Assembly: GCF_016756595.1 (NCBI RefSeq)
Contig: NZ_AP023257.1
Coordinates: 6,092,001 to 6,156,000, forward strand
DNA: 64,000 nucleotides
From: Mesorhizobium sp. L-2-11
GTDB taxonomy: Bacteria > Pseudomonadota > Alphaproteobacteria > Rhizobiales > Rhizobiaceae
Reading direction: 5' to 3'
Shown: in pieces, positions 63,120 through 64,000 of the stretch
How positions within the stretch are numbered: position 1 is the stretch's first letter
Layout of the letters: every line of letters begins with the position of its first letter
The notes under the pieces: model-generated
What the model was told of the DNA's origin: nothing
Database searches by the model: none
The model's input: the letters and a program-made list of their open reading frames with translations, nothing else
Made by a program: the position numbers and the translations under genes

Positions 63120-64000
63120 ATGGTTCTACCGGGTCTTGCCCTTCCCGACGACGTTGATGCGCTGAAGGCGATGATCCTTTCCATGGCTCGCGAGCAGGCT
63201 GCAAGCGAGGCCCGGATCGCAGTCGCCGACGCTCGGATCGCAGCATCTGAGGCGGAGGTCGCCCGGCTGAAAGCTGTCGAGAAAAGCGCCAGCGAGCGGA
63301 TCGCCAATCTCACGTCAATCCTGAAAGTTTTACAGCGCACGCAACATGGCACGCGTTCCGAGCGGCTACGCCTGGCCATCGACGACGAGCAGGCCTCCTT
63401 TGCCTTCGAAGAGGTCGAGACCGGCCTTTCGGAAATCCGGAGCGAACTCGACCGCGCGGTCGGGAACAAGCCGAAGCGCGCCCCGCGTCCGCGCAAGGGC
63501 TTTGCTGCCCACCTCGAACGCATCGAGGAGGTCGTCGAGCCGGAAATCCCGGCCGACTGCGAGGGGCTTGAAAAGGTTCTGATCGGCGAGGATCGATCCG
63601 AGCGGCTGGACGTCGTGCCGCCGAAGTTCCAGGTCATCGTCACGCGCCGTCCCAAATACGCCTTCCGGGGCCGTGACGGCGTGGTCCAGGCTCTGGCGCC
63701 GGCGCACATCATCGAAAGCGGGCTGCCGACGGAGCGGCTGCTCGCCTATATCGCCGTCTCCAAATACGCCGACGGCCTCCCGCTTTATCGGCAGGAGGCG
63801 ATCTATCTGCGCGACGGCGTCGAGATCAGCCGGTCGTTGATGGCGCAGTGGATGGGGCATCTGGGCTTCGAGCTGCAGATGCTTGCTGATTACATACTGG
63901 AGCGCATCAAGGAGGGCGAAAGGGTCTTCGCCGACGAGACGACCTTGCCCACCCTTGCCCCTGGTTCCGGGAAAACCACGAAAGCCTGGTTGTGGGCCTA
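63120..64000 (+). CDS. tnpC: IS66 TnpC transposase, N-terminal part, cut by the window edge
   Basis: The frame from the ATG at 63120 is open to the window end (293 codons). It has the IS66 leucine-rich N-terminus (MILSMAREQAASEARIAVAD), RTQHGTRSERLRLAIDDEQA, PRPRKGFAAHLERIE, and the start of the DDE domain (LMAQWMGHLGFELQM, RVFADETTLPTL). It looks intact as far as seen. Confidence 0.93.
   Translation, partial: MVLPGLALPDDVDALKAMILSMAREQAASEARIAVADARIAASEAEVARLKAVEKSASERIANLTSILKVLQRTQHGTRSERLRLAIDDEQASFAFEEVETGLSEIRSELDRAVGNKPKRAPRPRKGFAAHLERIEEVVEPEIPADCEGLEKVLIGEDRSERLDVVPPKFQVIVTRRPKYAFRGRDGVVQALAPAHIIESGLPTERLLAYIAVSKYADGLPLYRQEAIYLRDGVEISRSLMAQWMGHLGFELQMLADYILERIKEGERVFADETTLPTLAPGSGKTTKAWLWA

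Larger units (their letters stand above)
62239..64000 (+). mobile_element. IS66-family element, 5' part, running off the window
   Basis: Starts with the terminal repeat GTAAGCGCGTAGGCG at 62239 and carries tnpA, tnpB and the start of tnpC in the usual IS66 order. Its tnpC matches the first copy base for base over the visible overlap (63857-64000 against 62241-62098 reversed). Confidence 0.92.

Overview
The window reads as part of the symbiosis island of a rhizobium, most likely Mesorhizobium. The evidence is a nod box upstream of ttsI, tts boxes, the Rhc/Nop type III secretion genes in the usual rhizobial order, and effector types (SKWP-repeat/shikimate-kinase protein, C48 SUMO-protease-like protein) known from Mesorhizobium loti. 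The species is inferred from gene content, not from a marker gene. No rRNA, tRNA or CRISPR array was recognised.

Layout. (1) 1-11.4 kb is the T3SS core. A leftward operon nopB-rhcJ-nolU-nolV-rhcN-y4yJ (continuing off the left edge) is driven by a tts box. rhcC1 and nopX run rightward, nopX behind a second tts box. rhcC2 and y4xK run leftward next to the activator gene ttsI, whose upstream region carries a nod box partly overlapped by a tts-box-like sequence. (2) 12.7-33.9 kb is an effector and mobile-element zone: a 2376-aa SKWP-repeat effector with an RNA-polymerase-like DGDFDGD motif and a C-terminal shikimate-kinase-like domain; a broken C48 effector; a chimeric effector-like gene next to a serine resolvase; a decayed Tn3-family transposon with a TPR cargo gene; ISL3 and ISKra4 remnants; and a 1748-aa C48 effector with an internal tandem duplication behind a tts box. 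(3) 34-36.7 kb is gene debris (IS6-family, pRiA4b ORF3-like, transketolase fragment).

(4) 36.7-61.3 kb looks like a defence island: dGTPase plus nucleotidyltransferase; an operon of an unknown protein, a QueC-like PP-loop enzyme, an HTH-ImmA/IrrE protein and a PIN protein; an Xre-RES toxin-antitoxin pair followed by a PD-(D/E)XK-like protein; SIR2-HerA; plasmid-type DUF1403/scpB pseudogenes; a bacterial ubiquitin-like operon (Ubl, E2, JAB, E1) with a frameshifted JAB; a relaxase remnant; and a compact leftward cluster that begins with the 3' end of an S8 peptidase gene cut by IS66 and continues with two unknown proteins, a DUF6884/GIY-YIG-like protein, a SIR2-kinase fusion and a nucleoside deoxyribosyltransferase-like protein. 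(5) 61.3-64 kb holds two IS66 copies in opposite orientation, one apparently inserted into the other; the second runs off the right edge.

How it fits together. Plant flavonoids acting through NodD and the nod box would switch on ttsI. TtsI then activates the tts-box operons for the secretion machine, the translocon protein NopX and effectors. The right half is unrelated to symbiosis and seems aimed at phages and plasmids: three modules predicted to attack NAD+ (RES, SIR2-HerA, SIR2-kinase) and several acting on nucleotides or nucleobases lie within 25 kb.
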